The translations under genes were made by a program, and so were the position numbers. The notes under the pieces were generated by a model. It searched no databases. It worked only from the letters and a program-made list of their open reading frames with translations, and had not been told where the DNA came from. From contig OMVA01000001.1 of NCBI GenBank assembly GCA_900314445.1, positions 1-34,487 on the forward strand: a stretch of 34,487 nt of DNA, read 5' to 3'. Of this stretch, positions 7,560 to 16,058 are shown one piece after another (within the stretch, counting starts at the first letter, position 1; each line of letters starts with the position of its first letter). Source of the DNA: an uncultured Lachnospiraceae bacterium (GTDB taxonomy: Bacteria > Bacillota > Clostridia > Lachnospirales > Lachnospiraceae).

Positions 7560-8804
7560 TTATCCCGCCGTCTTTCTTAAGATATCCTTTGCACTCACTG
7601 CAAATGGAATTTCCATTTCCACAATTTCCATTGGTCTGAAAGCGCGGTCTGTGTCTTCACCAAAGTGATCTCTGATCCAGGTCAGTGTGAACACCTCATT
7701 TACCTTACCTGGCATGAGGGCTTCGATGCGGTCACCAACGTTGATTACGTTTCGAACCTGCACGTGAGCAACCTTTGTATCTGGGTTGTAGTCAACCACA
7801 GTTCCCAGGAAGTCATGGTTTACAGAGTTGTTTGAATACTCGTGGTAAATGATGCTGTCCTTGCCTGCGCGCTCTGGGTAAAAGCCTGGGCAAATCTCGC
7901 GGTTCTCGCCCTTGTTGATTTCGTTCATGTGATACTGAAGCCTTTCTTCAGTCATCTCACCGTCTGTATCATAAAGCTCGTCGATCAGGTGTCTGTAACC
8001 TGAAACCACAGAAGCTACATAGTACTCTGACTTCATTCGTCCTTCGATTTTCAGGGACGCAACGCCTGCTTCCATCAAGTCTTTGATCTGTCTGCCAGCC
8101 ATCATGTCTTTGGAGCCGATGGTGAACATGCAGTTCTCGGTGGAAATCTCATTTTCCCCATCCAGCAAATGGTATTGCCAGCGGCAAGACTGTGCGCAAC
8201 CGCCGCGGTTGGCGTCACGCAGGGTCATTCGATTTGACAGAGTGCATCGACCAGAAATGTTGACGCACATGCCGCCGTGAATGAAAGCTTCGGTTTCCAC
8301 CGGGCACTCGTCTGTAATCCTGCGGACCTCCTCCATAGAACACTCACGGGCCAGAACGACGCGGTCAACGTGGTTCTCTTCCACCATCATCTTGGCTGTC
8401 AGTGAGTTGGTCACAGACATCTGCGTGCTGCAGTGAACTTCCAGCTTTGGCGCAACTTTCTTTGCCAGTGCCATGATGGACACGCTGGCGGTGATGATGG
8501 CGGTAACACCAGCATCTTCCAGTCCCTTCAGGTACTCAGCAAGTCCTTCGTAATCCTCGTTATGAGGAATTATGTTAACCGTAACGTGGATGTTTGCACC
8601 GTGCTCTCTGGCATACTGACAAACCTCCCGAATGTCGTCCATGGTGAAGTTGGACGCATGGCTTCTCAGGGAGAAGGACATGCCGCCCAGATAAACTGCG
8701 TCTGCGCCATAGTTGATTGCAACCTTGGCACGAGCCAGGTCACCAGCAGGAGCCAGCAGTTCCGGCTTCATATTAATTTTTCTATTTGACTGTTTTTTGT
8801 TCAT
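7560..8804 (-). CDS. Peptidase U32 family protein, TrhP/YrrO-like tRNA hydroxylation protein
   Basis: A 414-aa U32 protein. It opens MKPELLAPAGDLARAKVAI, continues YGADAVYLGG and FIHGGMC, and has four cysteines in C-x6-C-x15-C-x3-C within HGGMCVNISGRC...NRGGCAQSCRW. That set binds an Fe-S cluster in characterised U32 members (UbiU/UbiV). Close relatives (E. coli TrhP, Bacillus YrrO) are needed for prephenate-dependent 5-hydroxylation of wobble uridine in tRNA. The start at 8804 is chosen for its AGGA site; it overlaps the end of the upstream U32-like gene by 23 bp, so translation is coupled. The old label 'collagenase-like peptidase' should not be taken as function. Confidence 0.88.
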   Translation of the reverse strand: MNKKQSNRKINMKPELLAPAGDLARAKVAINYGADAVYLGGMSFSLRSHASNFTMDDIREVCQYAREHGANIHVTVNIIPHNEDYEGLAEYLKGLEDAGVTAIITASVSIMALAKKVAPKLEVHCSTQMSVTNSLTAKMMVEENHVDRVVLARECSMEEVRRITDECPVETEAFIHGGMCVNISGRCTLSNRMTLRDANRGGCAQSCRWQYHLLDGENEISTENCMFTIGSKDMMAGRQIKDLMEAGVASLKIEGRMKSEYYVASVVSGYRHLIDELYDTDGEMTEERLQYHMNEINKGENREICPGFYPERAGKDSIIYHEYSNNSVNHDFLGTVVDYNPDTKVAHVQVRNVINVGDRIEALMPGKVNEVFTLTWIRDHFGEDTDRAFRPMEIVEMEIPFAVSAKDILRKTAG

Positions 8805-10014
8805 AATATCCTGAATCAAATGGTTCCTCTCTAAACTTCTCTTGATACTCTGCACCAATTGTCTTCGCATCTTCGCCTGCAAGAATTCTGCTGTAAGCCT
8901 TCACGGCCTCCGCCTGCATCTCGATATCCGCAAAGCTTCCTTCCACCAGCAATGCAAAGGGGCTTGCCTTCAGCAATTCATCGATAAAGTTGAAGGAATC
9001 TAAAACATCATCACTGTAGATCAGTGTTCCTGTCTCATCTTCATATACCGGCATCTTGGCGCTTCTTGATTTCTCAATCAGTGTCAGATTCTTGTTGCCA
9101 ACTGCCTGCCAGTCTTTCTTGGCTGGAGTGCTTGCTGCTTCTGCGTCTGAAGCGCTTGCTGCTTTTGCCTGCGTTTCTTCCGCAACGATTGCCTGGCTTG
9201 CTGCTTCAACCTGGGCTTCCGGCGGATTTACAAAGTCCGGATCCTCTTCGGAAACTTCCTTGTAAGAACTAAGCAACTTTCTGAAAGAACGTGACATGAG
9301 TGTTCTTCCGTGCACAGTAACAACTGCCTTCTTTGTTGCCTCAGCAATTTCCTTGGTCTCCTGAAGAGTCAGGATTGGGGAAATCGAAATTCCGCGGATG
9401 CCTCTGTCCAACCACCAATTTGCGTCATTGATGGATGTCATCAGCATTTCCGGGTCGTAGATTAGCTTGCTTGTCATGCTAGTCTTGCCTGACTGGTCTG
9501 ACTCACTTCCTGGCTCAATTCCATTTTCCTGGTCAATTTTCTTTGCCAGCATATAGATAGATGGATCTGCAAAGAAAATTGAGGAAATGATGCCTGTACT
9601 TTTACCATCTGCTGAATCTACTGTTGAATCCGTTTCTGCAGTTGCTTCAACATATTCCTTATCCAGTTCTGAGATAGCCGCAAGAATTTTCTCTGCTTCA
9701 GGAAGCATGCCTTCATGCAAAGTCAGGTTTGCACGGATAGCAATTTTCACCTGTGTATTCTTGCCTGCTCCCTTGCCTGCTCCCTTGCCTGCTCCCTTGC
9801 CTGCTACGTCTGCTTTTGCAGCATCTGTTGCGTTTGCAAGTTCAGCATTCGCCGCCTTCACAGCCTTGGCAATTTCCTTCAGCTCGTCCAAGCTGTACTT
9901 ACTTGCTGCTGTGGAACTAATTCCGTCAAGCGCAATGAGCAACTCATTTGCACCAGACTCGGCAAGTTGCTGCACATCTTTTAAGTTTTCAAGTGTTGTG
10001 ATAATTTCTGTCAT
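8782..10014 (-). CDS. Divergent cysteine-free U32-like protein (YrrN-like partner) with low-complexity inserts
   Basis: A 410-aa protein similar in outline to the small YrrN-type U32 protein that precedes YrrO in Firmicutes. It shares FADPSIYMLAKK, VTVHGRTLMSRSFRKLLSSY, MPVYEDETGTLIYSDD and ALLVEGSF. It contains no cysteine, so unlike its neighbour it cannot hold the Fe-S cluster. It is about 100 aa longer than expected through Ala/Glu/Ser-rich insertions: an AGKG repeat near residues 70-85, a Ser/Asp-rich piece near 125-180, and an Ala-rich piece near 255-300. It overlaps the next U32 gene and begins 24 nt after a hypB-like gene. It is probably the partner subunit of a two-protein tRNA hydroxylation system; this is inferred from family and order. 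Confidence 0.7.
   Translation of the reverse strand: MTEIITTLENLKDVQQLAESGANELLIALDGISSTAASKYSLDELKEIAKAVKAANAELANATDAAKADVAGKGAGKGAGKGAGKNTQVKIAIRANLTLHEGMLPEAEKILAAISELDKEYVEATAETDSTVDSADGKSTGIISSIFFADPSIYMLAKKIDQENGIEPGSESDQSGKTSMTSKLIYDPEMLMTSINDANWWLDRGIRGISISPILTLQETKEIAEATKKAVVTVHGRTLMSRSFRKLLSSYKEVSEEDPDFVNPPEAQVEAASQAIVAEETQAKAASASDAEAASTPAKKDWQAVGNKNLTLIEKSRSAKMPVYEDETGTLIYSDDVLDSFNFIDELLKASPFALLVEGSFADIEMQAEAVKAYSRILAGEDAKTIGAEYQEKFREEPFDSGYYEQKTVK
9761..9805. repeat. 12-bp in-frame tandem repeat
   Basis: Unit TTGCCTGCTCCC on the plus strand, 3.75 perfect copies, encoding alternating AGKG units in the U32-like protein. Perfect copies suggest recent slippage; a change of one unit keeps the frame. 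Confidence 0.9.
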
Positions 10015-10038
10015 TTGAATTCCCGATTTCTTATTCTG

Positions 10039-10698
10039 TTATTTCTTCCACTCCACAAGAGCTTCCTTCATCCAGTTCTCGAAAGCATCCATGCCCTCGC
10101 CAGTCTTTGCCGACACTGGGAAAATCTGAATAGATGGATTCAGCTTCTTCACATGGTCAATGCAAAGGTCCAGGTCGAAGTCGAAATACTCCTTGGTATC
10201 CATCTTTGTGATGATCAGCGCGTCGGATGTGGAAAACATCAGTGGGTACTTGAGTGGCTTGTCGTCCCCCTCTGGCACGGACAGAATCATGATATTCTTG
10301 CCAGCGCCTGTGTCGAACTCCGCTGGGCAAATGAGATTGCCGACGTTCTCAAGGAATACGATATCCAGGTCATTATCTTCCAGTGCGTCGAAGGCGCGCT
10401 CTGTCATGCCCGCGTCCATGTGGCACATGCCATCTGTATGCGCCTGAATTGCCTTGGCACCCAGGGACTCAATCTTCACAGCGTCAACGTCTGATGCAAT
10501 ATCCGCTTCCATAACGCCAAGCTTATATTCATCTTTCATGTCTGTGATAACACGTGAAAGAAGTGTTGTCTTTCCGGAACCAGGGGAAGACATGAGGTTG
10601 AACATGAGTGTTCCGACCTTCTTCATTCGAGCGCGCAGTGCGTCAGCATCCCGGTCGTTAGATTCTGTAACAGATCTATTTAATTCAATAACTTTCAT
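10039..10698 (-). CDS. HypB-like GTPase, second of a tandem pair
   Basis: A 219-aa SIMIBI GTPase of the HypB family, which in other bacteria delivers nickel to [NiFe] hydrogenase or urease. Visible features are the P-loop SSPGSGKTT (37-45), GVMEADIASDVDA, the dimer-interface metal ligands Cys92-His93 (GMCHMD), Cys124 (NLICPAEFD) and LSVPEGDDKPLKYP. The N-terminal Cys or His-rich nickel-binding region is absent. The guanine-specificity motif NKxD reads TKMD. The ATG at 10698 has an AGGAG site; an upstream in-frame start overlapping the previous gene is less likely. Ten bp separate it from its paralogue. No hypA, hydrogenase or urease gene is in the window, so the client protein is unknown. Confidence 0.88.
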   Translation of the reverse strand: MKVIELNRSVTESNDRDADALRARMKKVGTLMFNLMSSPGSGKTTLLSRVITDMKDEYKLGVMEADIASDVDAVKIESLGAKAIQAHTDGMCHMDAGMTERAFDALEDNDLDIVFLENVGNLICPAEFDTGAGKNIMILSVPEGDDKPLKYPLMFSTSDALIITKMDTKEYFDFDLDLCIDHVKKLNPSIQIFPVSAKTGEGMDAFENWMKEALVEWKK

Positions 10699-10708
10699 TC
10701 TTATTCTC

Positions 10709-11392
10709 CTACTGTCCTTCTGCCCTAAACTTCTCAATTTCATTTGTCAGCCAGTCAATCCATTTGTCAAAGCCTTCGCCTGTCTTTGCGGATACAGGAA
10801 CAACTTCAATTTCAGGATTCAGGTCACGAACGTACTGTCTGCAAGCATCCTCATCGAAATCGAAAACAGGCTTAACGTCGATCTTGCCGATCATAAGGAA
10901 GTCTGTAATCTGGAACATGAGTGGGTACTTGAGTGGCTTGTCGTCCCCCTCTGGAACAGACAGAATTGTTACCTTCTTGTTGGCACCAACATCGAACTCA
11001 GCTGGGCAAACCAGGTTGCCAACATTTTCAAGGAATACCAGGTCCAGGCCATCCAGGTCCATTTCTTCCAGACCACAGTGAGTCATGTTTGCGTCCATGT
11101 GGCAAGAGCCGCCTGTGTGAAGCTGGATAACTTTTGCGCCTGCATTCTGCACGGTCACTGCGTCCACATCGCTGTCCACGTCGGCTTCCATAACGCCGAT
11201 TTTATACCTGTCCTTCAGTGCGTTGATTGTGCGCACAAGAGTTGTTGTCTTACCGGCACCAGGAGATGCCATCAGATTAACCAGGAAAACTTTCTTTTCC
11301 TTCAGGTAATCGCGAACTACATTCGCTTCCTTGTCGTTGTCTTCCAGAATGTCTGCCTTTACATCCAGGACATTAATTTCATTTGCGTTCAT
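10709..11392 (-). CDS. HypB-like GTPase, first of a tandem pair
   Basis: A 227-aa HypB-family GTPase closely related to the next gene. The P-loop is MASPGAGKTT (41-50); Cys97-His98 (GSCHMD) and Cys129 (NLVCPAEFD) keep the interface metal site; the LSVPEGDDKPLKYP block is identical. NKxD is altered to GKID. There is no N-terminal metal-binding extension. It lies 32 bp behind the GH3 glucosidase gene and 10 bp before its paralogue, so it is the second gene of a probable GH3-hypB-hypB-U32-U32 unit. Two copies may form a heterodimer. The metal and client are not predictable from this window. Confidence 0.88.
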   Translation of the reverse strand: MNANEINVLDVKADILEDNDKEANVVRDYLKEKKVFLVNLMASPGAGKTTTLVRTINALKDRYKIGVMEADVDSDVDAVTVQNAGAKVIQLHTGGSCHMDANMTHCGLEEMDLDGLDLVFLENVGNLVCPAEFDVGANKKVTILSVPEGDDKPLKYPLMFQITDFLMIGKIDVKPVFDFDEDACRQYVRDLNPEIEVVPVSAKTGEGFDKWIDWLTNEIEKFRAEGQ

Positions 11393-11424
11393 TTCGCTAC
11401 CTCGATATTTTAATTACAGAAGAT

Positions 11425-14322
11425 TTAACTTACGCCAAAAGCCTCATAGAAAGCCTTCACATCCGCGTCCGAGAATTCAGAATCCGGCTTCAGCAAATCG
11501 AAGCGCATCTCCTTAGCTGCAAGGCCGCTGCCACCAAAGTGCACGCGGATTGTCTCGTAGCGATTGTGGAAAAGCATCTCCTGTGACAGCGTCACATCCT
11601 CACCGTGAGTTCCGGTGAAACTGAAATTCCTGTAAGGAATATTCTGCACAAAAAGCGTCACATTAATCTGAGCAAGCTCCTCCAGGTCGGATGACGCCGT
11701 GAAACTAATCTTATACAGTCCACGTTCCACTGCATCCACACCGAAAACAAACTCCTCGCCACGGTCCGTGCAAACATCCCGCATATCAATGCTAGCCCCA
11801 TCCTTAATCTCAACATAATGAATCTTGCTTGGATCAAGGTCCTTCTCAGAGGAAACATAGTTGAGGAGTTCAACCTTCTCATCCTCCCCCAGCATTCTTG
11901 CCATGGCATGCGTATTCATAAGGAACTGGCAAATGTGATGTGCGTTTCTTACAAGCTGGCCACGAGTTAATGTGCCTTCTTCCACTTCCTTCATCAGGTT
12001 ATCATTGGTAGAGTTTACAGCTGCTTCTGCGCATACTGCGTAGAAGTCATTTCCCGCTCTCACCATTCTTGCAAAGTCATTCTTAGAGTATCCTGTTTTC
12101 AGGTCTCCAATATTTGACCACCAGTCCGTCATTACGATTCCCTTAAAGCCCCACTCACCACGAAGGATTTCTGTGTTCAGGTCATGACGACTGTTCGTCC
12201 AAATTCCATTTACCACACCATAGGATGTCATAACGGAATTTGCACCATTCTTCACTGCCAGTTCAAATGGCTTCAGGTAAATCTGTCTCAGCGCTCTTTC
12301 CGATACCACGCTCTCCAGGAAGTTACGATTAGATTCCTGGTTATTGGCACAGAAGTGCTTGATGGTTCCTGTGTTGCCAGCACTCTGCAAACCCTTAATC
12401 TGTGCAGATGCAATCTGTCCCGTTAAGAATGGATCTTCTGAGAAGTACTCAAAGTTACGTCCATTGAGTGGATGTCTGTGAATATTAATTCCAGGTCCCA
12501 ACAGGGCATCTACATTGTTCTTATACATTTCAATACTCTGGAAAGAGTAAAGTTCTGTGTTCAGCTCTGTATTCCATGTACAGGCAAGCATTGTGCCAGA
12601 TGGCAGTGAGAACGCTCTGGCGCCACAATCCAGTCTCATACCGGAAGGTCCATCTGAGCAGCATCCTGCTGGAATTCCAAAGTCACTTAAGCGATTGGAA
12701 ACGCCACCGAAGGCAGCAGCTGTTCCAGGTGTTACTCTTGGACTTCCCATGCCTTCGCCACGTACGATGGCCGTCAGATCTTCATCAGAAAGCTGTGCCA
12801 GAAAATCTTCCATGGACGCTTTCTTATCACGCACATCCTTCAATTTAATTCCCTGATCTCCTGTGTAAGGCTTGCAATCTGGCTGATCCGCCAGGGCTTT
12901 CAGGTCGTCGGCAAAGCGTCTTGCTGCACTTGCCTCTTCGCCTGCATCGCGGGCTGCCTCGACAAGTCCATTTGCATCAAATGGCACATCTTCATAGGCA
13001 ATTTTGAAAGTTCCATCCGCCTGCTCTTCCGGATGAATTCTCTGGAAGGCGCGGCTTGGCACCATCTGGCGGGACAGTTTCTCAATCACATACGGCTGTG
13101 TCAGCACGAATCCACCCGCCGCCTGCAAACTTCTCACATTGTTACCAATGAAGAATTTGTATTCGCCAGCCTCATGCTGATAAGCATAAGGATTGCCTGT
13201 GACGCCCGAATCATCATAGCTTGCGTAAGTGCTTCTTGTTGTGGATATTTCCAGAGTCTGGCTCTCCCCTGGCTCCAGAAGCTTTGTCTTGGCAAATCCA
13301 ACCAGCTGCAGGGCCGGCTGACCAAGCTTTCCCTGAGGCAGAGAAACATAGGACTGGATGACTTCCTTGCCAGCGTAGTCGCCGATGTTCTTAACGGTAA
13401 CGGTTATGCTTACAGAAAATGGCACCGTGCTGATCTTTGGAATATCGATGCATGGCTTATCATCCATGGCAAATGCATTTGCCATAATTTCAAACTGTGT
13501 GTAGGAAAGGCCGTAGCCAAATGGGTAAAGCACTGCGTCCTTATTGAAGGTTTCGTAGTATCTGTAGCCCACGTAAATATCTTCGCCATAGGCGTTGGAA
13601 TTCAGGTTGCCGAAATACTTGCTGGCGGAGGCATCTTCCAGACTCTTGATGATGGAATCTGTGAGATGGCCAGATGGAGAAACACGTCCCATAAGTACAT
13701 CACTCGTTCCGAGGCCACCAATTTCACCACCAGTCCAGATCATGAGAATCGCGTCTGGGCTGATACGCTCAATGTCAGTCATATCAAGGACAGCGCAGGT
13801 ATTCATAAGAAGAATCACTTTTTCAAAGGCGTTTCTTACTTTTTCCAGCATATCCACTTCGAAAGCAGCAAGTCGGTAAGCACCTGGTGTATCCGTAAAG
13901 TCCTGCTCTTCTCCTGCAGTTCTACCAATCACAACAATGGCAACGTCAGATTCCTGACTTGCTTCTTCAACCTTCTTTGGATCAAGTGGCATCTCTGGCT
14001 GAGACCAGGGCTCATTACCAAAGCCCACGCCCTTGTTGAAAGGAAGCTCCTTTTCAAACTCCAGATATCTCTGGCGAATGTCTTCATTAATCTTCACGTC
14101 TTCCAGTTCCAGCGCATCCATAATGCTCCAGACTTTATCCACGTTTACCATACCGCCAGAGCCAGTGCCGCTCTTATAATAGTTATTTTGCATACGCCCA
14201 AAAACAGCAATCTTTGATCCTGCTTCCAGAGGCAGCACATTGTTTTCATTCTTTAAAAGAACAATGCCTTCTGTTACTGCTTCTCTGGCTTTGTCTTCAT
14301 ATTTTTTCCAGTCTAATACCAT
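11425..14322 (-). CDS. Beta-glucosidase, GH3 family, with permuted domain order
   Basis: A 965-aa glycoside hydrolase that should cleave terminal beta-D-glucosides. The domain order is inverted relative to most GH3 enzymes. The C-terminal alpha/beta sandwich comes first (EGIVLLKNENNVLPL at about 18-32), then YPFGYGLSYTQF and an FnIII-like segment (about 300-400). The catalytic TIM-barrel domain follows (GPGINIHRHPLNGRNFEYF and KHFCANNQE), with nucleophile Asp733 in MTDWW. This order is known from Ruminococcus and Butyrivibrio enzymes. No signal peptide is present, so it acts in the cytoplasm, probably on imported cello- or other gluco-oligosaccharides. The last 120 or so residues form an extra beta-rich module. 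The hypB-like genes follow by 32 bp. Confidence 0.93.
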   Translation of the reverse strand: MVLDWKKYEDKAREAVTEGIVLLKNENNVLPLEAGSKIAVFGRMQNNYYKSGTGSGGMVNVDKVWSIMDALELEDVKINEDIRQRYLEFEKELPFNKGVGFGNEPWSQPEMPLDPKKVEEASQESDVAIVVIGRTAGEEQDFTDTPGAYRLAAFEVDMLEKVRNAFEKVILLMNTCAVLDMTDIERISPDAILMIWTGGEIGGLGTSDVLMGRVSPSGHLTDSIIKSLEDASASKYFGNLNSNAYGEDIYVGYRYYETFNKDAVLYPFGYGLSYTQFEIMANAFAMDDKPCIDIPKISTVPFSVSITVTVKNIGDYAGKEVIQSYVSLPQGKLGQPALQLVGFAKTKLLEPGESQTLEISTTRSTYASYDDSGVTGNPYAYQHEAGEYKFFIGNNVRSLQAAGGFVLTQPYVIEKLSRQMVPSRAFQRIHPEEQADGTFKIAYEDVPFDANGLVEAARDAGEEASAARRFADDLKALADQPDCKPYTGDQGIKLKDVRDKKASMEDFLAQLSDEDLTAIVRGEGMGSPRVTPGTAAAFGGVSNRLSDFGIPAGCCSDGPSGMRLDCGARAFSLPSGTMLACTWNTELNTELYSFQSIEMYKNNVDALLGPGINIHRHPLNGRNFEYFSEDPFLTGQIASAQIKGLQSAGNTGTIKHFCANNQESNRNFLESVVSERALRQIYLKPFELAVKNGANSVMTSYGVVNGIWTNSRHDLNTEILRGEWGFKGIVMTDWWSNIGDLKTGYSKNDFARMVRAGNDFYAVCAEAAVNSTNDNLMKEVEEGTLTRGQLVRNAHHICQFLMNTHAMARMLGEDEKVELLNYVSSEKDLDPSKIHYVEIKDGASIDMRDVCTDRGEEFVFGVDAVERGLYKISFTASSDLEELAQINVTLFVQNIPYRNFSFTGTHGEDVTLSQEMLFHNRYETIRVHFGGSGLAAKEMRFDLLKPDSEFSDADVKAFYEAFGVS

Positions 14323-14470
14323 ATATTTTCCCTGATCCTTCTCATGACATAATTTTGATACTTTCTTTATGTATAAGTTAACGCAAACACGTGGGATTTT
14401 ATATCAAAAAAAGCTTATTTTTATAAATTTCATGCAATTTGTTTGGGGGAGGGGATAGGAAATTTCCGTG

Positions 14471-14500
14471 AAAAGGGCAGCCCATTATGTGGACTGCCCT
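14471..14500 (-). terminator. Terminator after lysA
   Basis: AGGGCAG/CTGCCCT inverted repeat with inner CC/GG pairing; four T follow on the minus strand. It lies about 70 nt beyond the lysA stop. The rest of 14323-14567 shows no gene. Confidence 0.65.
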
Positions 14501-14567
14501 CAAAGCATTACTTGCTATAAAATATGTTCTAGCTCATTCATCCCAGCTCAATACTAGATTTCTTTTC

Positions 14568-15869
14568 CTAGATAAAATCAGGAACAACATTATTCTGAAT
14601 AATCTGTTCATAAGTCTGTGGCTTAACCATCCAAGCTGACTTTCCTTCTTTTACAAGTACAACGCCTGGGATTGGGTTGTTGTTGTAGTTAGAAGCCATA
14701 GAGTAGCCATAAGCGCCTGTTGAGAATGTAGCAACGATGTCGCCCATTTCGATTGATGCAGGAACTGGCATATCGTTAATCAGGATATCTCCTGATTCGC
14801 AGTACTTACCGCAAAGGTGAACCTTCTCAGTTGTTGGCTCATCTGCCTTGTTAGCAACGATTCCCTTGTACTTTGCCTGATAAAGAGCAACACGGATGTT
14901 GTCTCCCATACCACCATCGATAGAAACGTACTTTCTGATTCCTGGAATGTCCTTAATCTGACCGACTGTGTAAAGAGTAAGACCAGCTTCAGCAACGATA
15001 GAACGACCTGGCTCGATAACAGCAACAGGGCAGGCAATGCCAATCTCATCAGCACGCTTCTGAAGAAGTTCCATCATTGGATCCATGAAGAAGCTGTAAT
15101 CCTTACGCTCTTCGTTGATGTATGTTACGCCGTAGCCGCCACCGAAGTTAACTTCCTTCACGTCTGCGTCGAATTCTTTCTTGATCTTTGCTGCCCAATC
15201 CATGAGTACGTTGAGAGCCTTCAGGTATGCGTCGTTCTCGAAGAGCTGTGAGCCGATATGCATATGGAGACCTGTGAATTCAAGCCATTCAGATTCAACG
15301 ACCTGCTTAACGATTGGCATGAAAACATCCTCTTCCAGAGGAATACCGAACTTAGAATCCTTCTTACCTGTTACGATGTAATCGTGTGTAGAAGCTGCAA
15401 CACCTGGAGTGATACGGATCATGATGTTCATCTTCTTGTTATACTTCTTACAAGCCGCTTCGATCAGTGGAACTTCCTGCAGACCGTCCAGGATGATACG
15501 GCCAACACCATAGTTCACTGCCATGTCGATTTCTGATGGAAGCTTGTTGTTGCCGTTGAATTCAACGTGCTCAGCCGGGAAGCCAGCCTTTTCAGCAGCA
15601 CAAATTTCACCACCTGATACAACGTCGATGCAAGCATCGAACTTCTTCAGGATTTCATACATACCAACTGTGCAGAATGCCTTTGAAGCATAAGCCACAC
15701 GGTTTCCTGGATACTTGTCTGTGAACTCTTCCTTCAGTTCCGTCAGGCGCTTAGCGATTTCTGTGTAAGACATCACATAAACTGGTGTGCCATATTCCTT
15801 AGCCAGCTCAACTGTGTCGCAACCATCAAAGTAAAGTCTTCCGTTCTTAATTTCTGTTACGCTGTTCAT
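14568..15869 (-). CDS. lysA: Diaminopimelate decarboxylase LysA
   Basis: A 433-aa PLP-dependent decarboxylase of the alanine-racemase fold that converts meso-diaminopimelate to L-lysine, the last step of lysine synthesis. PLP lysine K63 lies in AYASKAF. Other marks are HMHIGSQ, the phosphate-binding GGGYGV, EPGRSIV, the active-site CESGD from the partner subunit, and GAYGYSMASNYN. Length and motifs are normal. AAGGAG precedes the ATG. It is flanked upstream by a tandem repeat array and a CsoR-type gene, and downstream by its own terminator. No other lysine genes are adjacent. Confidence 0.95.
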   Translation of the reverse strand: MNSVTEIKNGRLYFDGCDTVELAKEYGTPVYVMSYTEIAKRLTELKEEFTDKYPGNRVAYASKAFCTVGMYEILKKFDACIDVVSGGEICAAEKAGFPAEHVEFNGNNKLPSEIDMAVNYGVGRIILDGLQEVPLIEAACKKYNKKMNIMIRITPGVAASTHDYIVTGKKDSKFGIPLEEDVFMPIVKQVVESEWLEFTGLHMHIGSQLFENDAYLKALNVLMDWAAKIKKEFDADVKEVNFGGGYGVTYINEERKDYSFFMDPMMELLQKRADEIGIACPVAVIEPGRSIVAEAGLTLYTVGQIKDIPGIRKYVSIDGGMGDNIRVALYQAKYKGIVANKADEPTTEKVHLCGKYCESGDILINDMPVPASIEMGDIVATFSTGAYGYSMASNYNNNPIPGVVLVKEGKSAWMVKPQTYEQIIQNNVVPDFI

Positions 15870-15921
15870 GGTAAATCTCCTTATTTCTTAAACCACATAA
15901 TTTATAATTTCTTTATTCATT

Positions 15922-16058
15922 CCGGCAAATGAACTTGCCGTATTTTCATTTCAATCCCGGCAAATGAACTTGCCTTTATTTTCATTTCAGTCCTGGCAAA
16001 TGAACCTTCCTTTATTTTCATTTCAGTCCTGGCAGATGAACTTACCTTCTATTTCATC
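15922..16058. repeat. 35-36-bp tandem repeat array (about 3.8 copies)
   Basis: Units begin at 15922, 15957, 15993 and 16029. Each consists of CCGGCAAATGAACTTGCC (the dispersed palindrome) followed by an AT-rich TTTATTTTCATTTCA stretch. The last unit is shortened and runs into the stop codon of the CsoR-type gene. There are no variable spacers, so it is not CRISPR. The array fills the gap between that gene and lysA. Confidence 0.9.

Noticed and set aside
7560..8804. Annotation as secreted collagenase/protease
   Set aside because: No signal peptide or protease motif is present; U32 proteins with this cysteine set are Fe-S proteins linked to hydroxylation of tRNA or quinones.
10319..10337. GGGCAAATGAGATTGCC-like matches to the dispersed element inside coding sequence (also near 28974 and 11381)
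   Set aside because: They encode conserved residues of HypB or Dus or a start region and lack the intergenic setting; treated as chance.
10454..11413. Plus-strand open frame (about 319 codons) opposite the two hypB-like genes
   Set aside because: It spans the end of one HypB gene and the whole other gene in antisense, and exists only because the paralogues share codon patterns.
13033..14217. Long plus-strand open frame (about 394 codons) opposite the GH3 gene
   Set aside because: It is antisense to a clear beta-glucosidase, has no ribosome site and its translation is rich in Cys/His/Trp without family motifs; a shadow frame.
15922..16058. CRISPR-like regular repeats
   Set aside because: The 35-36-bp units are contiguous, without unique spacers, and no cas genes are nearby.
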